Below, piece after piece: positions 9,274-19,362 of a DNA stretch of 64,000 nucleotides (the first letter of the stretch is position 1; every line of letters begins with the position of its first letter). The stretch covers positions 62,001 through 126,000 of the forward strand of contig CAYUSP010000005.1 in assembly GCA_964447405.1 (NCBI GenBank). Reading direction: 5' to 3'. A program made the position numbers and the translations under genes. The notes under the pieces were generated by a model. It ran no database searches. It saw only the letters and a list, made by a program, of their open reading frames with translations, and was not told the DNA's origin. This DNA comes from JALNZF01 sp964447405. Lineage in GTDB: Bacteria; Nitrospirota; UBA9217.

Positions 9274-9794
9274 ACCAATTCCTCCTTTTTTATGCAACAT
9301 TATGGTCAATATGGTTCGATACTGCTAAAATATTTACCCATACTGCATCTGATACCACATACAACGTATCACTTATTCGCCTTTCAATAATTAGGATTCT
9401 GGCACGACGAGGGTTGCACTATCATGCTGCTGCTGTTTCCGGATACGGCAATGAAGTCGTTTACATTGTTTTTCAACACTGAATCTGAATCGATTATAGC
9501 AGAAGAAATAGTAAGGGGAATGCTCTTTAATGACGGGGCGGTATCTGTCGGTAAAATAGACTCATACGAGCAGGATCCTCTTGCAGAGACGTTGCTGCAG
9601 CATTTAGCATGAACATTTGCAGGGACTATGGTAGTCATTTACAAAATACCCTCCTCGATTGGATCGCAACGTAAGAGGACAGCGCTTGATGTCTAGCGCA
9701 TTGCATTGTTTCGCAATTGCGTAATTATACACCTTCAGGATGGCATGTCAAGAAAAGATATCAGCAACAGATCCTGTCCAACGCCTGTTTTATC
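9274..9794. other. intergenic region, no secure gene
   Basis: About 520 bp between the FadL-like gene and the promoter of the lysine-rich protein. A 62-codon frame on the plus strand (9424-9612) and an 84-codon frame on the minus strand (9638-9384) overlap each other; the minus one has GAGGAGGG 11-12 nt before its ATG. Neither product resembles a known protein. I see no tRNA, repeat or clear structured RNA. Confidence 0.4.
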
Positions 9795-9822
9795 TTGCAT
9801 TTTACCGGGGTTTTGCTACAAT
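9795..9822 (+). promoter_or_regulatory. probable promoter of the lysine-rich protein gene
   Basis: TTGCAT (9795-9800), 16-nt spacer ending TGC (extended -10), TACAAT (9817-9822). The transcript would have a leader of about 105 nt. Confidence 0.45.
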
Positions 9823-9933
9823 TTTTTTGGACGCGCTTCACGCCCAATATTCTTTCAAAACTATCCGGCTGATTAGCCTGCATTCCCGATGAATAGGCCG
9901 CGTTGAAATTACCGTACGTTGAGGAGGCCTCCC

Positions 9934-10458
9934 ATGGTTGTTCGATCCAAAAGCACCCTGAAGTCAAAAAAAACCGCTTCCAAAAAGACCATAATAAAAA
10001 CATCTAATAAAAAAACAAAGACCACAACAAAGACGGTAAAAAAGAAGCCTCTGAAAAAAAAGACCGTATCAGGGAATAAGTCCGTAGTCAGGAAGACTGT
10101 AGGGAAAAAACCTTCTCAGAGTACCGGTGTGGACTTGGCGGCAAAATATGCCATTGAACCGGGCCCACCATCCGGCGCGGTTCCGCCTGTGGAAGAACCT
10201 GCGTTCCATGAAGAGGCCATTGGTGTCGTTACCCATTACTACACCCACCTCGGCGTGGCGCTCGTCCAGATCAATAAAGGCGAACTCCGGGCAAAGGACC
10301 TGATCCGCATCAAGGGTCATTCCACTGATTTTACGCAGACAATCGGCTCCATGGAATACGAGCATAAGCCCGTTGAGCAAGCCTCGGTCGGCCAGTGCGT
10401 CGGGATTAAGGTCGAGGGCCCCGTACGGCAGCACGATATCCTCTATGTGACAAAGTAG
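9934..10458 (+). CDS. EF-Tu domain-2-like protein with histone H1-like lysine tail
   Basis: A 174-residue two-part protein. Residues 1-60 hold 21 lysines and many Thr/Ser in KKT/TKT patterns, as in bacterial histone H1-like or DNA/RNA-binding tails. A Pro/Glu linker (about 75-95) follows. Residues about 95-174 (IGVVTHYYTHLGVALVQI ... IRIKGHSTDFTQTIGSMEYE ... DILYVTK) match the small translation-factor-like beta-barrel found as free-standing proteins of about 80 residues and in U32 peptidases. The ATG at 9934 lies 6 nt after GAGGAGG. It probably binds nucleic acid or ribosomes; this is inference. Confidence 0.8.
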   Translation: MVVRSKSTLKSKKTASKKTIIKTSNKKTKTTTKTVKKKPLKKKTVSGNKSVVRKTVGKKPSQSTGVDLAAKYAIEPGPPSGAVPPVEEPAFHEEAIGVVTHYYTHLGVALVQINKGELRAKDLIRIKGHSTDFTQTIGSMEYEHKPVEQASVGQCVGIKVEGPVRQHDILYVTK

Positions 10459-10549
10459 AGCTTCTTGTGTGTGGTCCGCATGCAACGACGAATAGAAGTG
10501 CACCAGCGCACCATGATTTTATGAGTCTGATACACGAAGGAGCCCTCCC

Positions 10550-12172
10550 ATCTCTGCAGTCCATGGAAACATAGCCGGCCTGAAATCCGCGGAACTAAAG
10601 ACGCTCGAGCGTCTCTACCGCAGAAGAATGCCACCCGACGCCGTCATTACCCCCGAAGCTGCACGCGCTCTGACGGAAGCGTCCGCGGGAATCGGCCGCC
10701 AACTCGGCCTCCTCATCGACCGCGCCGGCAATATCCGGGATGTACTGGTCGGAACCAACCATGACATTCTCATTCCGGACCTGTCCGATCACCGGCTCGG
10801 CGCAAAACGGCTCCGCGGCGTCAGATTCATCCATACTCATCTGAAGAACCAGCCTCTGAACCAGGAGGACCTCACCGACCTGGCGCTCCTGCGGCTGGAC
10901 ATGATCGCTGCCATCACGGCCCAGGCTGACGGACTTCCCGGAACGATCTCGATCGCCCATCTCATCCCGCCGAATCCCGAGGAAAAGCTGTACGAGATAC
11001 TGCCTCCGCAGTCCGTGCACTCGATCACGCTGGATGCAGCGGATTTCATTTCCGGGATCGAACGGGAAATGGAGCGAGCTCAGAAAGCACGCGAAGTCTC
11101 CCGCAAGGACCGCGCCATTCTCGTGAGTGTTTCGAAGAAAGGCAGGCAGGAACAGGAAGAATCCATCGAGGAACTCAAGGAGCTGGCCAGGTCTGACGGC
11201 ATTTTCGTGCTCGACGCTGTGATTCAGCGTCTCCATGACATCAACCCGCGGTTCCTGCTCGGTGAAGGCAAACTCAAGGAACTCATCATCCGGTCGCAGC
11301 AGCTCGGCGCCGACCTGATCGTTTTCGACCAAAACCTTTCCCCAGCCCAGGTGCGATCCATCGGCGACATGACCGAGATGCGTGTCATCGACCGCACGCA
11401 GCTTATCCTCGACATATTCGCCCGCCGCGCGCACAGCGGCGACGGCAAAGTACAGGTTGAGCTCGCCCAGCTGAAGTACCGTCTGCCGCGCTTGTCCGAG
11501 CGGTCCACCGCCCTCTCACGGCTTACGGGCGGTATCGGAGGAAGAGGACCCGGTGAAACGAGGCTTGAGATCGATATGCGCCGGGCGCGGGATAAGATAC
11601 GAAGGCTGGAAAAACAGCTCGACTCCCTCGGTAAAGCCCGGGACCAGCGGCGCGAACGCCGCGTCAAAAGCAATATCCCCATCGTGTCCATAGCCGGATA
11701 CACGAACGCCGGAAAGTCTACGCTGTTCAACGCGCTTACCCGGTCAGAGGTAAAGACGGAGGACCTTTTGTTTGCGACCCTGGATACCGCGACCAGGAGG
11801 CTCCGCTTCCCCCGCGACCGGGAGGTGGTCATCACCGATACTGTCGGCTTTATCAAGGACCTTCCGCAAGAGCTGCTCGGCGCGTTCCGCGCGACGCTCG
11901 ATGAGATGCAGGATGCAGACCTCATTCTGCACGTTGTGGACATCAGCAATCCACGCTTCGAACAGCAGATGGACTCGGTGAACAATCTGCTGCTGGAGAT
12001 TGGCCTGGACCATATCCCCCAGCTCGTGGTGCTGAATAAAGTGGACCTTGTCAGCCCGCTCTGGGCAAAAGCCATTGCTGCGAGGTTTAAAGGCGTAGTC
12101 TGTTCTGCGATCAAGGCGGAAACGTTCGGGGAGCTTTTGAAGGAGATAGAAGTGCGGGTATGGGGACGCTGA
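10550..12172 (+). CDS. hflX: GTPase HflX, possible ATC start
   Basis: Ribosome-associated GTPase that splits stalled or heat-damaged ribosomes. N-terminal nucleotide-binding domain, then glycine-rich GGIGGRGPGETRLEIDMRR, then the G domain: GYTNAGKST (G1), DTVGFIKDLP (G3), NKVD (G4) and CSAIKAE (G5). The first ATG is at 10628 (514 aa), but the frame upstream reads SAVHGNIAGLKSAELKTLER, which matches the normal N-terminus of this family. The only codon correctly spaced from the GAAGGAG at 10536-10542 is ATC at 10550, giving 540 aa. No ATG, GTG or TTG exists between the upstream stop and 10628. An initiator ATC or a sequence error are both possible. Confidence 0.95.
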   Translation: MSAVHGNIAGLKSAELKTLERLYRRRMPPDAVITPEAARALTEASAGIGRQLGLLIDRAGNIRDVLVGTNHDILIPDLSDHRLGAKRLRGVRFIHTHLKNQPLNQEDLTDLALLRLDMIAAITAQADGLPGTISIAHLIPPNPEEKLYEILPPQSVHSITLDAADFISGIEREMERAQKAREVSRKDRAILVSVSKKGRQEQEESIEELKELARSDGIFVLDAVIQRLHDINPRFLLGEGKLKELIIRSQQLGADLIVFDQNLSPAQVRSIGDMTEMRVIDRTQLILDIFARRAHSGDGKVQVELAQLKYRLPRLSERSTALSRLTGGIGGRGPGETRLEIDMRRARDKIRRLEKQLDSLGKARDQRRERRVKSNIPIVSIAGYTNAGKSTLFNALTRSEVKTEDLLFATLDTATRRLRFPRDREVVITDTVGFIKDLPQELLGAFRATLDEMQDADLILHVVDISNPRFEQQMDSVNNLLLEIGLDHIPQLVVLNKVDLVSPLWAKAIAARFKGVVCSAIKAETFGELLKEIEVRVWGR

Positions 12173-12216
12173 ACTCTGGTTAAAGGTACTGCAGGCCCGA
12201 CAGAAAGTAGCCACCA
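12142..12216. repeat. 75-bp direct repeat, copy A (hflX end + PilZ-gene end)
   Basis: Matches 19903-19977 at 69 of 75 positions without gaps. The left part encodes the last ten codons of HflX with its stop. The right part, read on the minus strand, encodes GGYFLSGLQYL and a stop, identical to the end of the PilZ protein whose gene lies 7.7 kb away. Copy A is therefore a hflX/PilZ junction. Confidence 0.9.
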
Positions 12217-12279
12217 AGATAGACAGATTGCTCAACGTGTAGGGATAAATCCCGTTACTCCGGATTCTTGCATTCCATA

Positions 12280-15200
12280 TCAATAAAGCTGAGCTGGTGC
12301 TAATCTATCCGTCTTTGTTCCATCGCCTACCTGCCCATCAGAGTTGTAACCCCACGTCCAGAGCGAACCATCGGACCTAACGGCAAGGTTGTGGCCTATC
12401 CCGGTCGCAATTGAAATCCAGGTCAGATTGCTCCCTACCTGCCGGGGATTCCGATTATTGGTGGTCGTGCCGTCGCCTAATTGTCCATAGGAATTCCCTC
12501 CCCAGGACCACAGGCTCTGGTTGGTCTTGAGCGCGAGCGTATGCCAATTGCCGCACGATATGGCGGCCCAATCCGTATCCGTCCCGACCCGCACCGGTGC
12601 CAGTCGTTGCGTGGTGGTTCCATCGCCCAGCTGGCCCATGGAATTGCTCCCCCAGGCCCAGAGCGTACCGTTCGACTTTATAGCGAGCCCATGATTCGCG
12701 CCGGCCACGACCTTCACCCAGTCACTATCGCTCCCGACCTGGACTGGCGCGTATTGTTGTGTCGTGGACCCATCCCCCAACTGACCGCTCGCATTATATC
12801 CCCAGGCCCAGAGCGTGCCGGACCGTATAGCCAGGCTGAAGTTTTCGCCTGCTGCCACGTGCGTCCATCCTGTGTCCGTGCCAACCCTGGTGGGTGATAG
12901 CTCCCGCGTGATGGCAGCGCTTCCCAAGCCCAATTGTCCGGAATTGTTGCTGCCCCAGGTCCACAATGATCCATCGGTTTTTATCGCCAGCGAATGGCTG
13001 GCCCCGGCGGCAACAGCAAGCCAGTTGCTGTCGCTACCCACTTTAACAGGGGAGAGAGACATGGTCGTTGTCCCTGTCCCTAATTGCCCGGAGGAATTCG
13101 TACCCCAGGCCCAGAGCGTATTGTCCGACTTCAAGGCAATGGTATGGAACTGTCCTCCTGCACTGCTGGTCCAGTTGGTGTCAGGGCCGGACTGAGCAGG
13201 GGTAAGCCTGCTTTCCTGCACCCCAATGCCGAGACTTCCTGATTCGCCGTATCCCCATGCCCACAGGGACCCGTCCGCTCTTCGCGCCAGGCTGTGCCAC
13301 TGACCCGCGGACACCGAGCTCCAGGCGTCGCACACATCGCCAATCCCGTTGCCATTTGCATCTTCCTGTCCTGGATTTGCCATGGTCGGGCAGTTGTCGT
13401 CCATGCATATCCCATCACCGTCAAGATCAACACAGCTGTATGATGCCGGAGAACCCCACACAGCACTGGTGTTTCCATGGCATGAGATATTAGCGCATGA
13501 GCCAAAAGAATAGGCGAAATAGTTCCCTGCGAGGGGATACAAATCATAAGTCAGGTTAACATGTTTCAAGTAGTTGGAAATGCTGGTCCCATCCGATGTC
13601 GTCGTGCTGTGACACTTGGCGCAGGAATAGGTGTTATGCTTGGCGTGGCTGTTCGGCTTTGGAGAACCACTGGGATAACCTGGCGGGAAGCCATGACATG
13701 CGTTGCAAGCGAGTTTTCCTGCCGTCCCCCAGACAGGGCTCGTATTTACGGGAATGACCCCCGTTGAACGGGATGTACCGTCGCTATGGCAGTATCCATT
13801 CGAACAGGAGCCAAAAGATGTTCCCGGGACCCGATCACCGGAATATGTGGCTGTGCTGCCGGATATAGCTGCCAGAAAATCGACGTCGATAAATTTGTTA
13901 ACGTGGTTCGCTGCATTGCGCGAATACGCGTTCGTATCGCTGTAATTCGACCCGTCAGGGTGGCAAATAGCGCAGGTACTTCCTGTTGTGCTCACGAAGT
14001 GACATACCTGACAGTTCGAGGGACTGACTCCAAAACTATAGTCATAGAGGAAGTGCGCAGAGTGGCTGCCCGATGACATCGGAGTGCCCGATCCGCCGGC
14101 ATGGGAGCCAATGTCGTGGCAGGTGCCGCAGGCGCCTGATGAAGCAGTTCCCCAGGTCGGATTCGCGTACGTCGGCGGCTGGACCGGATCGGCCGTCCCC
14201 TGACCGGTGCTGTGGCAGTAGAGGTTCCCGCAGGACCCATACACCGAGCCGGGCGCGCGGTTCGGCACCGGGCTCGGCTGTCCGGCGTAGGTCCCATTCG
14301 TGCCCGAAATTCCGGAGTACGCGATATTAATCCAGCCGTTCACATGATACTGATACCCATAGGTCCGCGCCCCGCTATAAGTCGTCGGATTGAGCGTTCT
14401 GCTATCCGTAACGGTCCGGGCGTGGCAGGATGCACAATCGATAGCACTGGTCTTTACATGCTTGGCATGAGATCCTGTTGTGATCAGGACTGCGGCGTTG
14501 CGGTCTCCACCATGGCAACCTGAGCAGTCCGCAACAAGTGAACCGGATCCCCAGCTGACAGGTCCGCTGACGGGATTTCCGTAGGGTTGCGCCACTGACG
14601 TGCCCGGGCTGTGGCAGTACAGATTCGTACAGGACCCGTACGGCGTCTGGGGTACGGAGTCGCCGGAATAGATCCCGCCCCCGCCACCCGTCGGGAGCGC
14701 CGGAAACTGCGGATCGAAAGACACCACAATCTGTTTGTCCACATGGGATTCATAACCATGCATGACATGACAGTCCTGGCAATTGCCAGTTTTGAAGTGA
14801 CAAGCCTCACAATTACCGAGCTGGTCGAACTTGTATTTTAGGTGTTTCGCATGACTGCCGGTCGTCAGGAGCGAATAGGTAGGCGAAGACGCATCCTCAG
14901 TATGCGGAAAACCGACAGCATGACACGCACCGAGCCCACAAGTCCCGGTAAATGATTGCCCCCAGGTCGGTAATTTATATATCGGCGTCTGCGTGGGATC
15001 AGATATGCCCTGTACTGTGCTGTGGCAATAGACATTGCCACACTGACCATAGGCGTCACCAGGCGCAGTCGTGCCGGAATAATTCCCTCCATAGTACGCT
15101 GCAATTGAAACATCAATGCTTTTGTCAGCGTGGGAAAGCGAGCCGGCGCCCCTTCCTTCATGACAGGTCGCGCAGGGATACACTATGGCGCCGGTCACAG

Positions 15201-18200
15201 TGACCGCGCTCACGTGTGCGGGATGAGTCCCTGAGTCCATGATGTTTCTTAATCCCTGAATGCCGTCACCCTTGTGGCATGATCCGCACTGTGCCGTCGC
15301 AGCATTGCCCCACGTCGGGCTTGTATAGGTTATTGCTCCTCCGGGCGGCGTTGACTGTACCGTGCTGTGGCAATAGACGGTTGCACAGTTTCCGTATGCA
15401 TCCCCCGGAGCAGTCGTGCCATTGTACCCGCCTCCGTATTTAGGTGCGAAGGCTACATCGATGCTGCGGTTGGCATGCCTGTCCCTTTGCGGATTGACCG
15501 AGCCGTCATGACAGGCAAAACAGCTGTCGTCCGTATTGTTGTAATTGTGGCAAGGATAGCACTCCTGCATTTCCCCGTATAAGAAATGCTTCGAATGGCT
15601 TCCTGTTGCCGTCGGCGTCGCCGAGCCGTAGTAGAAGTGGCAGTCACTGCACCCCATCCCCGATGTGCTACCCCAGAGCGGGGTCGTGCGGTAGACGGGC
15701 GGGCCACCGGGAGGCGATGATTGGACCGTGCTGTGGCAATACAAGTTCGTGCAGGTCCCATAGGCGTCAAGCATTGCAGGAGTCCCGGTATAGGTACCAC
15801 CTGACGTCATTGGATTGGCCGAGAACACGACTTCAGACCTGCTGTTCACATGCAGCGACGCGTTTACCGATGGATCAGTATGACAGAGCGCGCAGCTGTA
15901 ATTGTAGCCATTGGTATAGGCGCGCGTATGCTTATTATGGCTCCCTCTCGTCGGCGGAATCAAGGCTGTCGCTCCGTGACAGGTCCCGCACGCGCCACTT
16001 GAGGCATTCCCCCATTGCGGTGTGGTATTGCTTCCGTTGTTCGGCACCATGGTGGTTCCATGGCAATAGGTGTTCGAACAGCTGCCAAAACCATCCCCGG
16101 GCTGGGGTGTCCCGCTGTAGGCGGCTGTGCCAACTACGGCCGTTTCAAAGGACACTTCAACCGAGTGATTGATATGAAGGTTCGTTTCATTGACGTGGCA
16201 CGCGCTGCAGTCGTCGAACGTTCCCGAAGGATTTAATTTGTGGCAAACAGCGCATTTCGTCGACTGATAGCTTGTCCCGTACGTATAGGAATTGATATGT
16301 TTGGCGTGGCTGCCGCTGCTGATCTTCGGCAGCCCGAAGGTGTGGCCGTCGTCGCCGTCATGACAGTGCCCGCACGACCCCGTTGCGTAGGTTCCCCAGG
16401 TTGGTGTTGTATATTCTCCCGGCAGTCCGGTCAGCGGACCACCGGCAGACGTCTGAACAATGCTGTGGCAGTACAGATTGGAGCACTGCCCGTACGTACT
16501 GCTCGGCACCGATGAAATAGCGCCGCTGGAGACACCCCGGTATCGGGCTGATGCTAACCAGGGATACGATCCGGTATCGAATGCCCATTCTGCTTTCCCG
16601 TTCACATGCTGTGATTCGTAATTGGAGTGGCAAACAGAGCAGTTGAGCTGCCTGCCATACACAGCGGTGCTGCCGGTATGTTTGCTGTGGCTGCCTTTGA
16701 TGGGCGGTTTATTGCTGTCAGCCCCGTGGCAGGTGCCGCAGGCGCCGGTCGAGGCATCGGTCCACCTGGGCGTGGTGTCAATCCCGCTATTGCCGCTGCC
16801 CGTGGCCATGGTCGCACCGTGGCAGTACAGGTTGGTGCAGGTCTGGGCATTAACGCCCGTGGTCAGTGTGACATTCGAGCTGTACGTGTATGCTCCTGTG
16901 AAGGCCGTACCAAGGTATGATCCGCCCACTGGGATGCCGAGCAGAACCGGATTGAACGATATTGTCATCACGCTGTCAAGGGTCGGCATATTATGTGCAT
17001 CATGGCAGATACTGCAGTTCCCGGCATAGTTCAGGGACACCACGTGTTTCAGATGCATGCCCTCGGTATGGCCGGAAACCGGGTACGGGGCTTTCATAAG
17101 ATCTGAGGGTACAACCGGAGCGCCGGTGGATCGTGATGCGGCAGATTGTCCATGACATGCATTGCAACCGCTCACCGGCTCAAGGACCCCGTTGACATGT
17201 GTACTTACATTGACAAAACCGGTTCCAGAACCATTAACCGTGCTGTGACATCCGGAGCACTGGGATGGGCTGATACCAGCATGGGCGCCGATCGCTGCCG
17301 GAGGATATCCATGGCACTGTGCACAGTCATGCGAAGCTAAACCGGTGATATATCCCGCATCGCTCCATGTTGGTGATGTGCCCAACCCTTCAGTCGTGTT
17401 TCGCGGCATCCTGGAGCCGTGGCAATAGGTCGTGCTGCAGGTACCAGCGGCATAGGCGGGAATGGCGCCGTTCGTGCTTGCGATGGTGGATGACGCAAAG
17501 GTGACTTCTGCTGTGCCCGGCGTACTGTCCTTGATATGGCCGGAAGTGTCAATCGCCAGCGGGACAACGTGGCATTCGTCGCAGCGTAATCTCCGGCCAA
17601 TAGTATTCGTTGTGATGTGCGCCTGGTGGGCGCCTACCTTCGCGCCAACTGATGACTGCGCTGTGTCTCTCGGCGGCGCCATGGCCGCGCCTGATGAACC
17701 CAGTACGCCAACTGTGGGTGTGCCATGGCAGATAGTGCACTTATCATTGGTACCGACTGTAAAACCCCACTGAGGCGTTCCATTCCCGTGACAGGCTAGG
17801 GCATTGAGGCAGGAGCCGTATCCATTTCCTCGCGTGCCGCCCATAGTATAACCATCAGCAACATTGATGGAGCCGTTCACATGGTTTGGTGAGGTGTAGG
17901 ATGATGAACTCGCTCCGGTATGACAATCCTCACAACCGGCAACCAATGTCGCTGCAGCAAGATGCTGAGTATGGTTTCCGGTTGTGATGGTTGCGATGGC
18001 AATGCCATGACAGGTGCCGCAAGCGCCAGTTGCTGCGTTAGTCCAGGATGGTGTTGAGTAGACCGGCGTCGCGCCAACCGATGTTGTGCCCTGTCCGGAA
18101 CTATGGCAATAGACGCTGCTGCACCGCATAGTCCCGGTCTTGCTGACCGTCGTCGCTCCGTCACTGGAGATGTAATTGGCAACTGACTGGCCGTCGTATC

Positions 18201-19362
18201 TCCCTCCCTTTATCAGATCGTTGAAGAGCGAGAAGCCCATTTTTATCGCCAGGGACCCGTCGTTATGCCAAGAGCCTGATCCTGCGGCATTGTAGTGGCA
18301 AACCCTGCAGTCTATGTTCAGTGATGCCGTGTGCCTGCCATGCGCACCCGCCGAGGTCGATCCTGTGCTGGTTGTTCCGTAGGTCACCAGAACAAGCCCC
18401 CCTGTTGAGCCTCCCTTGGTGCTGTTCAGCGGCGGACTGCCGTGGCACTGGTTGCAGTTCGCCTTGAATCCGAATTTGTGCTGATGGCAGCTGGCAGTGC
18501 AGTTCGATCCCGCTGGCGCAGGGTGACCGGCATCCAGAACCGAACCGTCACTCAAGAAATACCTCGTCTTGGTATGGCAAACCTGGCAAATACCATCCGC
18601 AGGATTCGTACCGGATGCAAATGATTTCGGGCCGGTATTGTTAAAGAATTGGACCGCTTTCACGCCGCTGTTCGGTGTAGTGACTCGGTCCTTGATCTGT
18701 CCGTTGTAGCGAACCACGACCGAGTTGCCGGCCATTACATAATACGTATTAAGCGGGTCTATTGGACTGGTAGTGATTACCACGGTCGTCCCGGCGGTGT
18801 TGTCAGTGATCTGGTACATCAGGAAGGGATTATTGATATCAGGAATAATAATATAATCGATATACGTACTGGCGGTAATGCTACTGCTTAGCTGCACCGT
18901 CATTCTGTTCGGCGTGGTTACCGATGTAATGGTACCGGTCAATATGCTGTTTATTGATGATGAAGGGTACGTAGATATCTGTTTCTGATAATGCGGGTTG
19001 TGGCATGTGCGGCACTCCAAGCCCCAGATGCCATAGGATGCCGATGTCCTGAAGCTGGAATGGGTCTGTGCATCCTGCGCTTTGGAACTCATTGGCAGGC
19101 CAGGGGGATTATTATGGCATGATTTGCACAGATTGTTGGCGAGTGTCTGGTCTATCGATAAATCTATTGTCTGCGTTTTCCAGGCATATCCACTGGTGGC
19201 ATGGCAGAATGTTGCGCAGGTCATGGCATTCGAACCGTTATGCGGAGCATCGAGGGCGTGGCTGTCGATCACCAGAAGACAATTCAATGCGAGCGCTAAT
19301 AAAATCCATAGCAACTGAATATACAGATTACCAACAGGTCTCAGCCGCTTAAGCTCGCCCAT
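12280..19362 (-). CDS. giant multihaem c-type cytochrome fused to RCC1 propeller
   Basis: About 2360 residues, exported (hydrophobic signal LLWILLALALNCLLVI). By hand count the first ~1950 residues carry 50 Cys..CysHis motifs: 34 CxxCH, 13 CxxxxCH, two CxxxCH and one CxxxxxCH, in a repeating module of CxxLYCH, TPTWG, CGTCH, GSHxKH and CxxCH. Then comes a thrombospondin-3-like calcium segment (DLDGDGICMDDNCP) and seven RCC1 repeats (WAWGxNxxGQLGDG). Geobacter-type CxxxxCH proteins are known to be exported multihaem cytochromes; the RCC1 fusion is unusual. Start is uncertain: ATG 19362 keeps the signal peptide compact, while the frame opens at 19455. No strong ribosome site is visible at any candidate. 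Likely role: extracellular electron transfer or storage (inference). Confidence 0.9.
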   Translation of the reverse strand: MGELKRLRPVGNLYIQLLWILLALALNCLLVIDSHALDAPHNGSNAMTCATFCHATSGYAWKTQTIDLSIDQTLANNLCKSCHNNPPGLPMSSKAQDAQTHSSFRTSASYGIWGLECRTCHNPHYQKQISTYPSSSINSILTGTITSVTTPNRMTVQLSSSITASTYIDYIIIPDINNPFLMYQITDNTAGTTVVITTSPIDPLNTYYVMAGNSVVVRYNGQIKDRVTTPNSGVKAVQFFNNTGPKSFASGTNPADGICQVCHTKTRYFLSDGSVLDAGHPAPAGSNCTASCHQHKFGFKANCNQCHGSPPLNSTKGGSTGGLVLVTYGTTSTGSTSAGAHGRHTASLNIDCRVCHYNAAGSGSWHNDGSLAIKMGFSLFNDLIKGGRYDGQSVANYISSDGATTVSKTGTMRCSSVYCHSSGQGTTSVGATPVYSTPSWTNAATGACGTCHGIAIATITTGNHTQHLAAATLVAGCEDCHTGASSSSYTSPNHVNGSINVADGYTMGGTRGNGYGSCLNALACHGNGTPQWGFTVGTNDKCTICHGTPTVGVLGSSGAAMAPPRDTAQSSVGAKVGAHQAHITTNTIGRRLRCDECHVVPLAIDTSGHIKDSTPGTAEVTFASSTIASTNGAIPAYAAGTCSTTYCHGSRMPRNTTEGLGTSPTWSDAGYITGLASHDCAQCHGYPPAAIGAHAGISPSQCSGCHSTVNGSGTGFVNVSTHVNGVLEPVSGCNACHGQSAASRSTGAPVVPSDLMKAPYPVSGHTEGMHLKHVVSLNYAGNCSICHDAHNMPTLDSVMTISFNPVLLGIPVGGSYLGTAFTGAYTYSSNVTLTTGVNAQTCTNLYCHGATMATGSGNSGIDTTPRWTDASTGACGTCHGADSNKPPIKGSHSKHTGSTAVYGRQLNCSVCHSNYESQHVNGKAEWAFDTGSYPWLASARYRGVSSGAISSVPSSTYGQCSNLYCHSIVQTSAGGPLTGLPGEYTTPTWGTYATGSCGHCHDGDDGHTFGLPKISSGSHAKHINSYTYGTSYQSTKCAVCHKLNPSGTFDDCSACHVNETNLHINHSVEVSFETAVVGTAAYSGTPQPGDGFGSCSNTYCHGTTMVPNNGSNTTPQWGNASSGACGTCHGATALIPPTRGSHNKHTRAYTNGYNYSCALCHTDPSVNASLHVNSRSEVVFSANPMTSGGTYTGTPAMLDAYGTCTNLYCHSTVQSSPPGGPPVYRTTPLWGSTSGMGCSDCHFYYGSATPTATGSHSKHFLYGEMQECYPCHNYNNTDDSCFACHDGSVNPQRDRHANRSIDVAFAPKYGGGYNGTTAPGDAYGNCATVYCHSTVQSTPPGGAITYTSPTWGNAATAQCGSCHKGDGIQGLRNIMDSGTHPAHVSAVTVTGAIVYPCATCHEGRGAGSLSHADKSIDVSIAAYYGGNYSGTTAPGDAYGQCGNVYCHSTVQGISDPTQTPIYKLPTWGQSFTGTCGLGACHAVGFPHTEDASSPTYSLLTTGSHAKHLKYKFDQLGNCEACHFKTGNCQDCHVMHGYESHVDKQIVVSFDPQFPALPTGGGGGIYSGDSVPQTPYGSCTNLYCHSPGTSVAQPYGNPVSGPVSWGSGSLVADCSGCHGGDRNAAVLITTGSHAKHVKTSAIDCASCHARTVTDSRTLNPTTYSGARTYGYQYHVNGWINIAYSGISGTNGTYAGQPSPVPNRAPGSVYGSCGNLYCHSTGQGTADPVQPPTYANPTWGTASSGACGTCHDIGSHAGGSGTPMSSGSHSAHFLYDYSFGVSPSNCQVCHFVSTTGSTCAICHPDGSNYSDTNAYSRNAANHVNKFIDVDFLAAISGSTATYSGDRVPGTSFGSCSNGYCHSDGTSRSTGVIPVNTSPVWGTAGKLACNACHGFPPGYPSGSPKPNSHAKHNTYSCAKCHSTTTSDGTSISNYLKHVNLTYDLYPLAGNYFAYSFGSCANISCHGNTSAVWGSPASYSCVDLDGDGICMDDNCPTMANPGQEDANGNGIGDVCDAWSSVSAGQWHSLARRADGSLWAWGYGESGSLGIGVQESRLTPAQSGPDTNWTSSAGGQFHTIALKSDNTLWAWGTNSSGQLGTGTTTMSLSPVKVGSDSNWLAVAAGASHSLAIKTDGSLWTWGSNNSGQLGLGSAAITRELSPTRVGTDTGWTHVAAGENFSLAIRSGTLWAWGYNASGQLGDGSTTQQYAPVQVGSDSDWVKVVAGANHGLAIKSNGTLWAWGSNSMGQLGDGTTTQRLAPVRVGTDTDWAAISCGNWHTLALKTNQSLWSWGGNSYGQLGDGTTTNNRNPRQVGSNLTWISIATGIGHNLAVRSDGSLWTWGYNSDGQVGDGTKTDRLAPAQLY

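Noticed and set aside
9384..9638. Two small opposing frames in the 9.3-9.9 kb gap
   Set aside because: They overlap each other, neither resembles a protein family, and only one has a poorly spaced ribosome site.
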